Source: Streptomyces minutiscleroticus
GTDB lineage: Bacteria > Actinomycetota > Actinomycetes > Streptomycetales > Streptomycetaceae
Assembly: GCF_014650875.1 (NCBI RefSeq)
Contig: NZ_BMVU01000061.1
Location: 1 to 34,777 of the forward strand
Length of the DNA stretch: 34,777 bases
Reading direction: 5' to 3'
Part shown: positions 27,567 to 34,659 of the stretch, one piece after another
How positions within the stretch are numbered: the first letter of the stretch is position 1
How the letters are laid out: each line of letters begins with the position of its first letter
The notes under the pieces: model-generated
Database searches by the model: none
What the model was told of the DNA's origin: nothing
Seen by the model: only the letters and a program-made list of their open reading frames with translations
Made by a program: the position numbers and the translations under genes

Positions 27567-29140
27567 TGCGACACCTGCCGCCTTTCGTGCGTGCTCCCGG
27601 CCCCGGCGGGCCGCTGTCGCATGGCCGTGGCCCGGGAGGCGAGCTTCCTGCGGTCGGTCTTGCGGTTGGAGTTGAGGGGGAGCGCGTCCAGGTGGTGGTA
27701 GGCGCGCGGGACGACCGCGGCCGGCAGCAGCTCCCTCAGGTGGCGCGCGAGCCGGGCGGGCGGCACGGGCTCACCGGTGTGGAAGACGGCCAGCTCGACC
27801 GTGCCGTCCACGGGCACCGCCACGGTCACCGCGTCCTCGACGCCCGCGCAGGTGCGCACGGCGGCGTCCACCTCGGCCAGCTCCACGCGCACCCCGTGCA
27901 CCTGGACCTGCGCGTCCTGGCGGCCCAGGTACAGCAGTGCGCCGTCGTCCGCGTACCGCACCCGGTCGCCGGTGCGGTAGAAGCGCCGGCCGCCGTGGTC
28001 CAGGAACCGCCCGGTGTCGTCGGCCGGGTCGAGGTAGCCGGGGGTCGACTGGGGCCCGGCGACGCACAGTTCGCCCTCGCCGGCGGTGGTGGGCGCGCCG
28101 GACGCGTCGAGGAGCAGCACCTCGTGGCCCGGGTGGACGGCGCCGATGGGCACCATGTCGTGCAGGTGCCGTCCCGGCGACCACCGGTGCGCGGCGATCG
28201 TGACGGTCAGCTCGGTCGGCCCGTACAGGTTCTCCAGCGTCGTGCCCGGCGCGGCGGCCGCCCAGTCCTCGGCGTCCCTGCAGCCGAGCGCCTCCCCCGC
28301 GAAGAAGCTCCAGCGCAGCGACGGCATTCCGCCGGGGACGAGTCCGCCGGTGCGGCGCACCAGGGAGATCGCGCTGGGCGTGGAGAACCACACGGTCATC
28401 CCCTGCTCGGCCACGAACTCCGGCAGGTGCGCGTACGCCCGCGCCGGGACGGGGACGACGGTGGCGCCGGCGCCCCAGGCGCAGAACAGGTCGAACATCG
28501 CGCAGTCGAAGTTGAGGTCGAAGGCCTGCGAGAAGACGTCGTGCGGGCCGAAGTCGTAGCGCTCGTCCAGCAGGCCGAAGTAGTGCGCGGTGTTGGCGTG
28601 GGTGACCGGCACTCCCTTGGGCCGGCCGGTGGAACCGGAGGTGAACAGCACGTAGGCGATGTCCTCGGGCCTGGCGGGCATCGGCGCCTTCAGGGCGCTG
28701 TCCGCGTCGACGGCCAGCGCCGGCATCGGCTGCCCGCCGGGCGCGAACAGGGTCGGCAGGGTGACACCGGCCTCGTGCAGGGCGGCCAGGGCGGGCAGCG
28801 CGCCGTCGTCGGCGAGCAGCGCGCCGACCCCGGCGGCCTCGATCATCTGCCGGGTACGGGCCGCGGGGAAGGCGGGCTGCAGCGGGACGACGGTGACGCC
28901 GCTGTACAGGCCCGCCAGCAGGGACGCGTACGCCGTGGGCCCCTTGCCGGCCAGGACGCCCACGGCGGGCGGCCGGTCCGGGAGACCGGCCCGCAGCGAG
29001 CCGGCCAGGACCAGGGCGCGTTCGTGCAGTGCGCGGTAGGTGGTGTCGACGCCGTCGGCGCGCAGCGCGGGCCGGTCCGGCGACAGGGCCAGGCCGCGCA
29101 GGAACCGTCCGGACAGCGTGCCGTCCATGGTGGGGTCCAC
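27563..29140 (-). CDS. Amino acid adenylating ligase adding a protecting aminoacyl group to the starter (VinM-like)
   Basis: This 525-aa adenylation enzyme resembles NRPS A domains and D-alanine ligases. Motifs: VLFTSGSTGRPKGVPVTHAN (A3, from about 164), FDLNFDCAMFDLF with Asp212, FAGEAL, NLYGPTELTV, YRTGD and a C-terminal NRKTDRRKL with the A10 lysine. In the vicenistatin pathway VinM aminoacylates the amine of 3-aminoisobutyryl-ACP, usually with alanine, to mask it during chain growth. That role fits here because the other ligase carries the methylaspartate-type pocket. The GTG at 29140, 13 nt after the ACP stop, is used; an ATG at 29128 is a possible alternative, as neither has a strong ribosome-binding site. 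The identity of the protecting amino acid is not settled from sequence. Confidence 0.87.
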   Translation of the reverse strand: MDPTMDGTLSGRFLRGLALSPDRPALRADGVDTTYRALHERALVLAGSLRAGLPDRPPAVGVLAGKGPTAYASLLAGLYSGVTVVPLQPAFPAARTRQMIEAAGVGALLADDGALPALAALHEAGVTLPTLFAPGGQPMPALAVDADSALKAPMPARPEDIAYVLFTSGSTGRPKGVPVTHANTAHYFGLLDERYDFGPHDVFSQAFDLNFDCAMFDLFCAWGAGATVVPVPARAYAHLPEFVAEQGMTVWFSTPSAISLVRRTGGLVPGGMPSLRWSFFAGEALGCRDAEDWAAAAPGTTLENLYGPTELTVTIAAHRWSPGRHLHDMVPIGAVHPGHEVLLLDASGAPTTAGEGELCVAGPQSTPGYLDPADDTGRFLDHGGRRFYRTGDRVRYADDGALLYLGRQDAQVQVHGVRVELAEVDAAVRTCAGVEDAVTVAVPVDGTVELAVFHTGEPVPPARLARHLRELLPAAVVPRAYHHLDALPLNSNRKTDRRKLASRATAMRQRPAGAGSTHERRQVSQ

Positions 29141-29153
29141 AGTGGCCGCCCCG

Positions 29154-29405
29154 TCAGCCCGCGGTGCGCTGGAGCATGCTCTCCACGGTCTCCCACAACA
29201 CCCCGGCGGTGCGGAAGGTGTCCATGGTCAGCGCGCTGTCGCGGAAGTGCACCTGGTAGGTCTCCTCCAGCGTGCCGAGCAGCTGGACCGTGCCGAGCGA
29301 GTCCAGACCGAGGTCCTTCAGCTCGGTCCCGGGCGTCAGCTCCTCCTGCGGCGGCAGGAAGGGCAGGAAGGGGCGGAGTATCTGTTCGAACTGCTCGTCC
29401 CACAT
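29154..29405 (-). CDS. Free-standing acyl carrier protein for the beta-amino acid starter (VinL-like)
   Basis: This 83-aa carrier protein has the phosphopantetheine Ser36 in KDLGLDSLGTVQLLGTLEE. The ATG at 29405 has a clear GGAGG 5 nt upstream. It sits between the acyltransferase (23 nt) and the VinM-like ligase (13 nt). It should carry methylaspartyl, then 3-aminoisobutyryl, then the aminoacyl-3-aminoisobutyryl group before transfer to the PKS loading ACP. The C-terminal part (DSALTMDTFRTAGVLWETV) is like other stand-alone macrolactam starter ACPs. Confidence 0.92.
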   Translation of the reverse strand: MWDEQFEQILRPFLPFLPPQEELTPGTELKDLGLDSLGTVQLLGTLEETYQVHFRDSALTMDTFRTAGVLWETVESMLQRTAG

Positions 29406-29428
29406 GGGGGCCTCCAACGGGTCTGGGG

Positions 29429-30364
29429 TCAGGCGGCGCGTGTCGGGCGCCGGGGCGTCATCGCCAGCCGCGGCTGCGCGGCGACGACGTCGAAGGTGCG
29501 GGTCGTGCGGGGGACCCGGCCGAAGAGGGTGTCCGGCCCGGCGACGCACAGGCGGCGGACGCCCGCGTCCTCCAGGGCCGTGGTGACGCTCGGCCAGTCC
29601 ATGGGGTGGTCGAAGCCGTCGAGCAGCATGGTGCGCAGCTCCTCGCCGGTGTGCAGCAGCCGGCCGTCCTGGTCGGCGACGACCGGCAGCTTCGGGTCGG
29701 AGAAGGTGTAGCGGGACACCACCTCGCGCTCGGCCTTGTCGCGCAGCGGCCGGAAGGCCGAGGCGTGCATGGGCGGCCGCATGGTGTACAGCGGCAGGCT
29801 GCCGATCGCGCGCAGCCGCTCCTGCATCCACTCCACCCGGCGCTCGGACAGCGAGACCATGTAGAAGCCGTCGTCGATGCGGCAGGAGATCTCGTGCCAC
29901 TCCCCCGCCTCGTCGAGCTCGGCGAGGATCGCGTCGAGGCCCTCGGCCGGGGCGCGCACGAACGACAGGGTGACGACGTCCCGGTGCTCCTCGGCGAAGT
30001 ACTCCTCCAGGCAGCGGGCGATGCCGGCGGTCAGCAGGACCGCGTCGGGCAGCTCCAGCGCGCCGGTGTAGGCCAGGGCCGCCTTCTCGCCGAAGCTGGG
30101 CCCGGCGACGACGTCGGGTTCGACGCCCAGGTGCTCGCGGGCCCAGTGGGCGCAGGCCAGGCAGTTGACGAAGAAGGCGACCTGGGCCGCCTCCGAGTAG
30201 TCGCCCTCGGCGAGCCGGAAGGCGTCCACGAGCGAGTAGCCGAGCGCCTCGTCGGCGACGGCGACCAGCTCGCGGGCGATGGGGTTGGCGACCATGAACC
30301 TGCCGACCTCGGCGAACGGGACGGGTCCCATGCCGGGGAAGACCAGAGCGGTGTCGTACGCCAT
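29429..30364 (-). CDS. Free-standing acyltransferase moving the dipeptidyl starter between ACPs (VinK-like)
   Basis: This 311-aa protein has the AT fold of the malonyltransferase family but with a changed nucleophile elbow: GPSFGEKAAL (Ser90) instead of GHSxG, and a later RPPMHASAF with His200 as the likely catalytic partner. The N-terminus reads ALVFPGMG in place of the usual GQG. In the vicenistatin family such an enzyme takes the aminoacylated beta-amino acyl group from the free ACP and puts it on the loading ACP of the first PKS. No methylmalonyl or malonyl signature (HAFH/YASH) is present. The ATG at 30364 begins the conserved part; only a loose purine run lies 12-18 nt upstream. Gap of 68 nt from the peptidase gene. 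Confidence 0.9.
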   Translation of the reverse strand: MAYDTALVFPGMGPVPFAEVGRFMVANPIARELVAVADEALGYSLVDAFRLAEGDYSEAAQVAFFVNCLACAHWAREHLGVEPDVVAGPSFGEKAALAYTGALELPDAVLLTAGIARCLEEYFAEEHRDVVTLSFVRAPAEGLDAILAELDEAGEWHEISCRIDDGFYMVSLSERRVEWMQERLRAIGSLPLYTMRPPMHASAFRPLRDKAEREVVSRYTFSDPKLPVVADQDGRLLHTGEELRTMLLDGFDHPMDWPSVTTALEDAGVRRLCVAGPDTLFGRVPRTTRTFDVVAAQPRLAMTPRRPTRAA

Positions 30365-30432
30365 GGCGGTGTTCCCGCCCCCTTTCACGGTGGTCGTGGA
30401 CGCGTGCGCCGGCGCCGGCGGGCGCGCCGGTG

Positions 30433-31350
30433 TCACAGGCCCTTGAGGAAGTCGGTCATCACCTCGCGGAACCGCTCCGGTTCCTCCAGGTGGGGCAGGT
30501 GGCTGGAGTCCTCGAAGACCTCCCAGCGGGCCCCCGGGATCCGTTCGTGGTACGGCCGGACGACGGCCGGGGTGGCCTCGTCGTGGCGGCCGCTGATCAC
30601 CAGGGTCGGGGTGCTGATCGTGTGCAGCTCCTCGACGATCGACCAGTCCTTCAGGGAGCCGATGACGTGGAACTCGTTGGGCCCGTTCATCGCGTAGTAG
30701 ACGGTCGGGTCGTTGTAGATCTCCATGAAGGAGGAGAGGAAGTCGCGGGGCCAGGGCGTGAGGCGGCACACGTGGCGGTCGTAGAAGACCCGCATGGCCG
30801 CCAGGTACTCCTCGCTGTCGTAGGTGCCGGCCGCCTCGTGCCGCAGCAGGGTCTCGTGCGTGCCGGGCGGCAGCTCGGCGCGCAGCCGCGCCATCTCCTC
30901 CAGCCAGACCGGGTAGGAGGCGGGCGCGTTGGCGACGACCAGGCCGCGCAGGCCGGGCGGGGCCGTCATCGCGTGCCGGGCGCACAGGGGGCCGCCCCAG
31001 GACTGGCCGAACAGCACGTAGTCGTCGGCGACGCCCAGCTTCTCGACGAGGTTGGCGAGTTCGTCGAGGAACAGCTCCACGGTCCAGAAGTCGGTGTCCT
31101 TGTCGGGCAGGTGGGTCGAGCCGCCGTTGCCCAGCTGGTCGTAGTGGACGACCGGCCAGCCGTCCTCGGCGAGGCGGGCCAGCGGCAACAGGTAGTCGTG
31201 GGTGCTGCCGGGTCCGCCGTGCACGGCGACGAGCGCCGGGCGGCCCGCGCCGAGCTCACCGGTCACCCGGTACCAGGTCCGGTACTCCCCGAAGGGGACG
31301 GTGCCCTTCGCGCTGGGAAGGGGGCCCTTCGCGCTGGGGTCCGGGGACAC
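30433..31350 (-). CDS. Proline-iminopeptidase-type hydrolase, probable starter deprotection enzyme (VinJ-like)
   Basis: This 305-aa alpha/beta hydrolase of the S33 proline iminopeptidase family has HGGPG at 44-48, the nucleophile Ser117 in LFGQSWGGPL, Asp257 in SGRHDEATP and His284 in DSSHLPH. In vicenistatin-type pathways the homologue removes the protecting amino acid from the full-length chain so that the free amine can close the macrolactam. The GTG at 31350 is chosen because GAGGTGATC, a near-perfect anti-SD match, lies 4-8 nt upstream; the upstream GTG at 31359 overlaps that site. The N-terminus carries an unusual in-frame duplicated heptapeptide (SAKGPLP / SAKGTVP). It is the first gene of the minus-strand operon, with the divergent promoter region directly upstream. 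Confidence 0.9.
   Translation of the reverse strand: MSPDPSAKGPLPSAKGTVPFGEYRTWYRVTGELGAGRPALVAVHGGPGSTHDYLLPLARLAEDGWPVVHYDQLGNGGSTHLPDKDTDFWTVELFLDELANLVEKLGVADDYVLFGQSWGGPLCARHAMTAPPGLRGLVVANAPASYPVWLEEMARLRAELPPGTHETLLRHEAAGTYDSEEYLAAMRVFYDRHVCRLTPWPRDFLSSFMEIYNDPTVYYAMNGPNEFHVIGSLKDWSIVEELHTISTPTLVISGRHDEATPAVVRPYHERIPGARWEVFEDSSHLPHLEEPERFREVMTDFLKGL
31303..31338. repeat. 21-nt in-frame duplication at the start of the peptidase gene
   Basis: The 15-mer GCCCTTCGCGCTGGG occurs at 31303-31317 and again at 31324-31338, exactly 21 nt (7 codons) apart. It encodes the repeated Ser-Ala-Lys-Gly segment in the N-terminal extension of the hydrolase. Confidence 0.85.
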
Positions 31351-31466
31351 GCTGATCACCTCTGCTCGGCTGCGGATGACGGCGGCGGCCGCCGGGAAGG
31401 GGACCGTCCGGGACGCCGCCAGAGCCGGGTGCGGGTTCGACCTGCATCTGCCGTGGTCCGCAGCCG

Positions 31467-31512
31467 ACGCTAACCGGCCCCCGGGACGCCGCCCGACCCC
31501 TAACCGCCCCTA
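31467..31512 (-). promoter_or_regulatory. Decamer direct-repeat promoter element (copy A) for the starter-unit operon
   Basis: On the minus strand, TAGGGGCGGTTAGGGGTCGG (31512 to 31493) is followed after 24 nt by TAGCGT (31472 to 31467), a TAnnnT-type -10. The predicted start of transcription is near 31460, giving a leader of about 110 nt to the peptidase GTG. It shares 18 of 20 positions, the same 24-nt spacing and the same -10 with copy B, which faces the other way. Confidence 0.65.
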
Positions 31513-31576
31513 GCCGGACGGGGTGTCGGATGCCTCACACACCCGGTCCGACCACGCGCTCTCCTTCCCGTCGCCT

Positions 31577-31622
31577 TAGGGGCGGCTAGGGGTGGGGGAC
31601 CTCGGTTCCGGCTGCTTAGCGT
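31577..31622 (+). promoter_or_regulatory. Decamer direct-repeat promoter element (copy B) for the P450 operon
   Basis: TAGGGGCGGCTAGGGGTGGG (31577-31596) is followed after 24 nt by TAGCGT (31617-31622). The predicted transcript starts near 31629 and has a leader of about 80 nt. Copies A and B lie back to back inside the 360-nt divergent region, with 64 bp between their outer edges, so both arrays lie between the two -10 boxes. No other gene can be supported in 31351-31710. Confidence 0.65.
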
Positions 31623-31710
31623 GCGGGGGACGGCCGACCGCGCCGCGGCGGCGCCGAGCCCGGACCTGCCCCGGAGCCGGCGCGTCCCCCTCCCGTGCGA
31701 AGAGGACATC

Positions 31711-32946
31711 ATGACTGCACCTGCCGAACCGGCCCGTGAGGCCGGGCTCCCGGAGTTCCCGATGCGGCGGGCCTGCCCCTTCAGCCCGCCGTCCGCCTAC
31801 GCCGAGCTGCGCGAGAACGAGCCCGTCTCCCGGGCGCAGCTGAAGGTCAACGGCAAGCCGGCCTGGCTGGTCACCCGGCACGACCTCTACAAGAAGCTGC
31901 TCGGCGACGCGCGGGTGACGGCCAACCTGAAGCTGCCCGGCTACCCGCTGCAGGTCCCGGTGGACGAGGAGACGCTCCGGTCGGTGCCGCTCACCTTCCT
32001 CTCCATGGACCCGCCGGACCACACGGTCCAGCGCCGCATGCTGACCCCGGAGTTCAGCGTGCGCCGCATGCGCGAGCTGCGCGCCCGGGTGCAGAGGATC
32101 GTCGACGAGCACATCGACCAGATGCTCGCCAAGGGCAACAGCGCCCCGGTCGACCTGGTCTCCTCGCTCGCGCTGCCGGTGCCCTCGCTGGTCATCTGCG
32201 AGCTGCTCGGCGTCCCCTACGAGGACCACGGCCGGTTCGAGGAGTGGGCGTGGGCCATCATGAGCCACGAGATCAGCGAGGAGGAGCGGGGCCGGGCCCA
32301 CTACGAGCTGGACCGGTACGTCGACGGGCTGGTCACCGCCAAGGAGAGCGAGCCCGGCGACGACATGATCAGCCGGCTCATCGCGTTCAACCGGGAGACC
32401 CCGGCGGTCGAGCACTCCGACATCGTCAGCATGTCCAAGCTGATGCTGGTCACCGGCCACGAGACCACCGCCAACATGATCGCCCTGGGGACGCTGGCCC
32501 TGCTGGAGCACCCCGAGCAGCTGGCCGCCGTCCGTGACGAGCCGGAGCTGATGAGGAACGCGGTGGAGGAACTGCTGCGCGTCTTCTCCATCTCCGACGC
32601 CGGTACCGCGCGCGTGGCCAAGGAGGACATCGAGCTGGGCGGCGTCACCATCCGCGCCGGCGAGGGCATCCTGCCGCTGAACAACGCCGCCAACCACGAC
32701 GAGTCCGTCTTCCCCGAGGCCGACCGGATCGACGTGCGCCGCGAGGCGGCCCGCAGCCACGTGGCGTTCGGCTACGGCGTCCACCAGTGCGTCGGCCAGA
32801 ACCTGGCGCGCATGGAGCTGGACGTCGTCTACTCCACGCTGTTCGAGCGCATCCCCACCCTGCGCCTGGCCGCCCCGGCCGAGGAGCTGCGCTTCAAGGA
32901 CGACGCCATCGTCTACGGCCTCTACGAACTGCCCGTCACCTGGTGA
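31711..32946 (+). CDS. Cytochrome P450 (first of a tandem pair), probable macrolactam tailoring oxidase
   Basis: This 411-aa soluble bacterial P450 has the I-helix oxygen-binding motif VTGHETTANM (Thr253 included), the K-helix ELLR (Glu287, Arg290), and the heme loop FGYGVHQCVGQNLAR with the proximal Cys360. Overall it looks like the CYP105/CYP107 groups common in Streptomyces secondary metabolism. The ATG at 31711 has AGAGGA 4-5 nt upstream. It heads a plus-strand operon with a second very similar P450 and a ferredoxin. The substrate is probably the macrolactam ring or chain; the oxidation site cannot be read from sequence. No ferredoxin reductase is in the window. Confidence 0.95.
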   Translation: MTAPAEPAREAGLPEFPMRRACPFSPPSAYAELRENEPVSRAQLKVNGKPAWLVTRHDLYKKLLGDARVTANLKLPGYPLQVPVDEETLRSVPLTFLSMDPPDHTVQRRMLTPEFSVRRMRELRARVQRIVDEHIDQMLAKGNSAPVDLVSSLALPVPSLVICELLGVPYEDHGRFEEWAWAIMSHEISEEERGRAHYELDRYVDGLVTAKESEPGDDMISRLIAFNRETPAVEHSDIVSMSKLMLVTGHETTANMIALGTLALLEHPEQLAAVRDEPELMRNAVEELLRVFSISDAGTARVAKEDIELGGVTIRAGEGILPLNNAANHDESVFPEADRIDVRREAARSHVAFGYGVHQCVGQNLARMELDVVYSTLFERIPTLRLAAPAEELRFKDDAIVYGLYELPVTW

Positions 32947-33001
32947 CGGCGGACCCGCCCCGCACCCCCTTCCCGTCACCGAGACCGTCCGAGAGGCAGC
33001 C

Positions 33002-34234
33002 ATGACCCAGTCCGCCGACACGGCACCCGAGACGTCGGCCCTGCCGCAGTTCCCGATGCGGCGCACCTGCCCGTTCAGCGAGCCGGCCGAGTACGCCGAA
33101 CTGCGGGAGAACGAGCCCGTCTCCCGGGCACAGCTGAAGGTCAACGGCAAGCCGACCTGGCTGGTCACCAAGCACGAGCACGTCCGGCAGGTGCTCGGCG
33201 ACGCGCGGGTGAGCTCCAACCTCAAACTGCCCGGCTACCCGCACCAGTTCCACATCCCCGAGGAGATGCTGGCGCAGGTGCGGCTGATGCTGCTGTCCAT
33301 GGACCCGCCGGACCACACCGCCCAGCGGCGCATGCTCATCCCCGAGTTCACCGCCCGGCGGGTGCGGGAGATGCGCCCGCGCATCCAGGAGATCGTCGAC
33401 GAGCACATCGACGCGATGCTGGCCTCGGGCGGCCCGGTCGACCTGGTCACCGCGCTCGCCCTGCCCGTGCCGTCGCTGGTCATCTGCGAGCTGCTCGGCG
33501 TCCCCTACGAGGACCACGCGCAGTTCGAGGAGTGGTCCGCGGCGATGATGAACCACGAGCTGAGCCCGGAGGAGTACGGGGCCGCGGTGCAGGCCCTGGA
33601 CATGTACCTCGACAAGCTCGTCACCCTCAAGGAGAACGAGCCCGGCGACGACCTCATCAGCCGGTTCCTGGAGAAGAACCGCACCGAGCAGGTCGCCGAC
33701 CACGTCGACGTGGTCACCATGGCCCGCCTCATGCTGGTCGGCGGCCACGAGACCACCGCCAACATGATCGCGCTCGGTGTGCTGGCCCTGCTGGAGCACC
33801 CCGACCAGCTCGCCGAGTTGCAGGCCGACCCCTCCCTCCTGCCGCACGCCATCGAGGAGCTGCTGCGCGTCTTCTCCATCTCCGACTCCGGCACGGCCCG
33901 GGTCGCCGTGGAGGACATCGAGGTGGGCGGCGTCACCATCCGCGCGGGCGAGGGCATCCTCGCGCTGAACAACGCGGCCGACCACGACGAGTCCGTCTTC
34001 CCCGACCCCGGCACCCTCGACATCCACCGCAAGGAGGCGCGCAGCCACCTCGCCTTCGGCTACGGCATCCACCAGTGCATCGGGGCCAACCTCGCCCGGG
34101 TGGAGCTGGAGGTCGTCTACGGCACCCTGCTGCGCCGCATCCCCGGACTGCGGCTCGCGGCCGAGCGGGACCGGCTGCGCTTCAAGGACGACGCCATGGT
34201 CTACGGCGTCTACGAACTGCCCGTCACCTGGTGA
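33002..34234 (+). CDS. Cytochrome P450 (second of a tandem pair), probable macrolactam tailoring oxidase
   Basis: This 410-aa P450 is a close paralogue of the one upstream, sharing long blocks from the N-terminus (ENEPVSRAQLKVNGKP) to the identical ending YELPVTW. Motifs: VGGHETTANM, ELLR (Glu286, Arg289), FGYGIHQCIGANLAR with heme Cys359. The ATG has AGAGG 5 nt upstream; the gap to the first P450 is 55 nt. The pair probably arose by tandem duplication. They may oxidise two positions of the product or act in sequence. The stop codon overlaps a GTG that is an alternative start for the ferredoxin. Confidence 0.95.
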   Translation: MTQSADTAPETSALPQFPMRRTCPFSEPAEYAELRENEPVSRAQLKVNGKPTWLVTKHEHVRQVLGDARVSSNLKLPGYPHQFHIPEEMLAQVRLMLLSMDPPDHTAQRRMLIPEFTARRVREMRPRIQEIVDEHIDAMLASGGPVDLVTALALPVPSLVICELLGVPYEDHAQFEEWSAAMMNHELSPEEYGAAVQALDMYLDKLVTLKENEPGDDLISRFLEKNRTEQVADHVDVVTMARLMLVGGHETTANMIALGVLALLEHPDQLAELQADPSLLPHAIEELLRVFSISDSGTARVAVEDIEVGGVTIRAGEGILALNNAADHDESVFPDPGTLDIHRKEARSHLAFGYGIHQCIGANLARVELEVVYGTLLRRIPGLRLAAERDRLRFKDDAMVYGVYELPVTW

Positions 34235-34260
34235 CGGCCGACCCGATCGGACAACCCCTC

Positions 34261-34452
34261 ATGCGTGTCACCACCGAGACCGACAGGTGCGTGGGCGCCG
34301 GCCAGTGCGCGCTCCTCAGCCCCGAGGTCTTCGACCAGGACGACGACGGCATCGTCGTCGTCCTCCAGCCGGAACCCGCCGAGGAACTGCGCGAGGACGT
34401 CCGGCAGGCCGAGGACCTGTGCCCGGCGCGCACGATCCGCGTCCTCGACTGA
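34261..34452 (+). CDS. [3Fe-4S] ferredoxin, P450 electron donor
   Basis: This 63-aa ferredoxin has the pattern C10-x5-C16 (DRCVGAGQCALLSPEVFDQ) and a later C54-Pro (DLCPARTIRVLD). The position of the second Cys of a 4Fe-4S cluster is Ala13, as in the 3Fe-4S type that serves Streptomyces P450s. The ATG at 34261 has only a weak ribosome-binding site; a GTG at 34231 in a 4-nt GTGA overlap with the P450 stop would add 10 residues and is possible through coupling. It is the last gene of the P450 operon, with a strong terminator 18 nt after its stop. Confidence 0.93.
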   Translation: MRVTTETDRCVGAGQCALLSPEVFDQDDDGIVVVLQPEPAEELREDVRQAEDLCPARTIRVLD

Positions 34453-34470
34453 CGGCCACCGCCGCCCTCG

Positions 34471-34519
34471 CACATCGTCCGGCCCCCCGCGGGATGTCCC
34501 GCAGGGGGCCGGACGTGTG
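34471..34519 (+). terminator. Hairpin terminator after the ferredoxin gene
   Basis: A long G/C hairpin: CGTCCGGCCCCC then GCGGGA pairs with TCCCGC then GGGGGCCGGACG around a 2-nt loop with small mismatches, extended by CACA/TGTG. It separates the P450 operon from the next plus-strand gene and its promoter. Confidence 0.85.
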
Positions 34520-34558
34520 CGTGCGGCATGCCGCGTCCCCGGCCGGCGGGGGCCGATA

Positions 34559-34604
34559 CAGGGGTGCGTAAGGGGGACCGGACGGCACCGCGGGCCCCGA
34601 TACT
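34559..34604 (+). promoter_or_regulatory. Decamer direct-repeat promoter element (copy D) for the acyl-CoA mutase gene
   Basis: CAGGGGTGCGTAAGGGGGAC (34559-34578) is followed after 24 nt by GATACT (34599-34604), a fair -10. The first 16 bases match copy C except the first. It lies after the terminator and directs transcription toward the gene at the right edge. Confidence 0.55.
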
Positions 34605-34659
34605 GCTGTCGCATCGACTGAAGTGGCACGGTGACGACAACCGAGGACGTGAACGAGAT

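Noticed and set aside
29429..30364. Trans-acting malonyl-CoA acyltransferase
   Set aside because: It lacks GHSxG and HAFH/YASH, and all four modules have their own intact AT. The GPSFGE form and the context fit an ACP-to-ACP starter transferase.
30433..31350. Thioesterase for macrolactam release
   Set aside because: The HGGPG and GQSWGG motifs and overall pattern are those of proline iminopeptidases; the type I thioesterase should be at the end of the last PKS, outside the window.
31513..31576. Short inverted repeat (TCGGA/TCCGA) between the two divergent promoter elements
   Set aside because: The arms are only 5-6 nt in a very high-GC region and it is not repeated at the other promoters, so there is no support for an operator.
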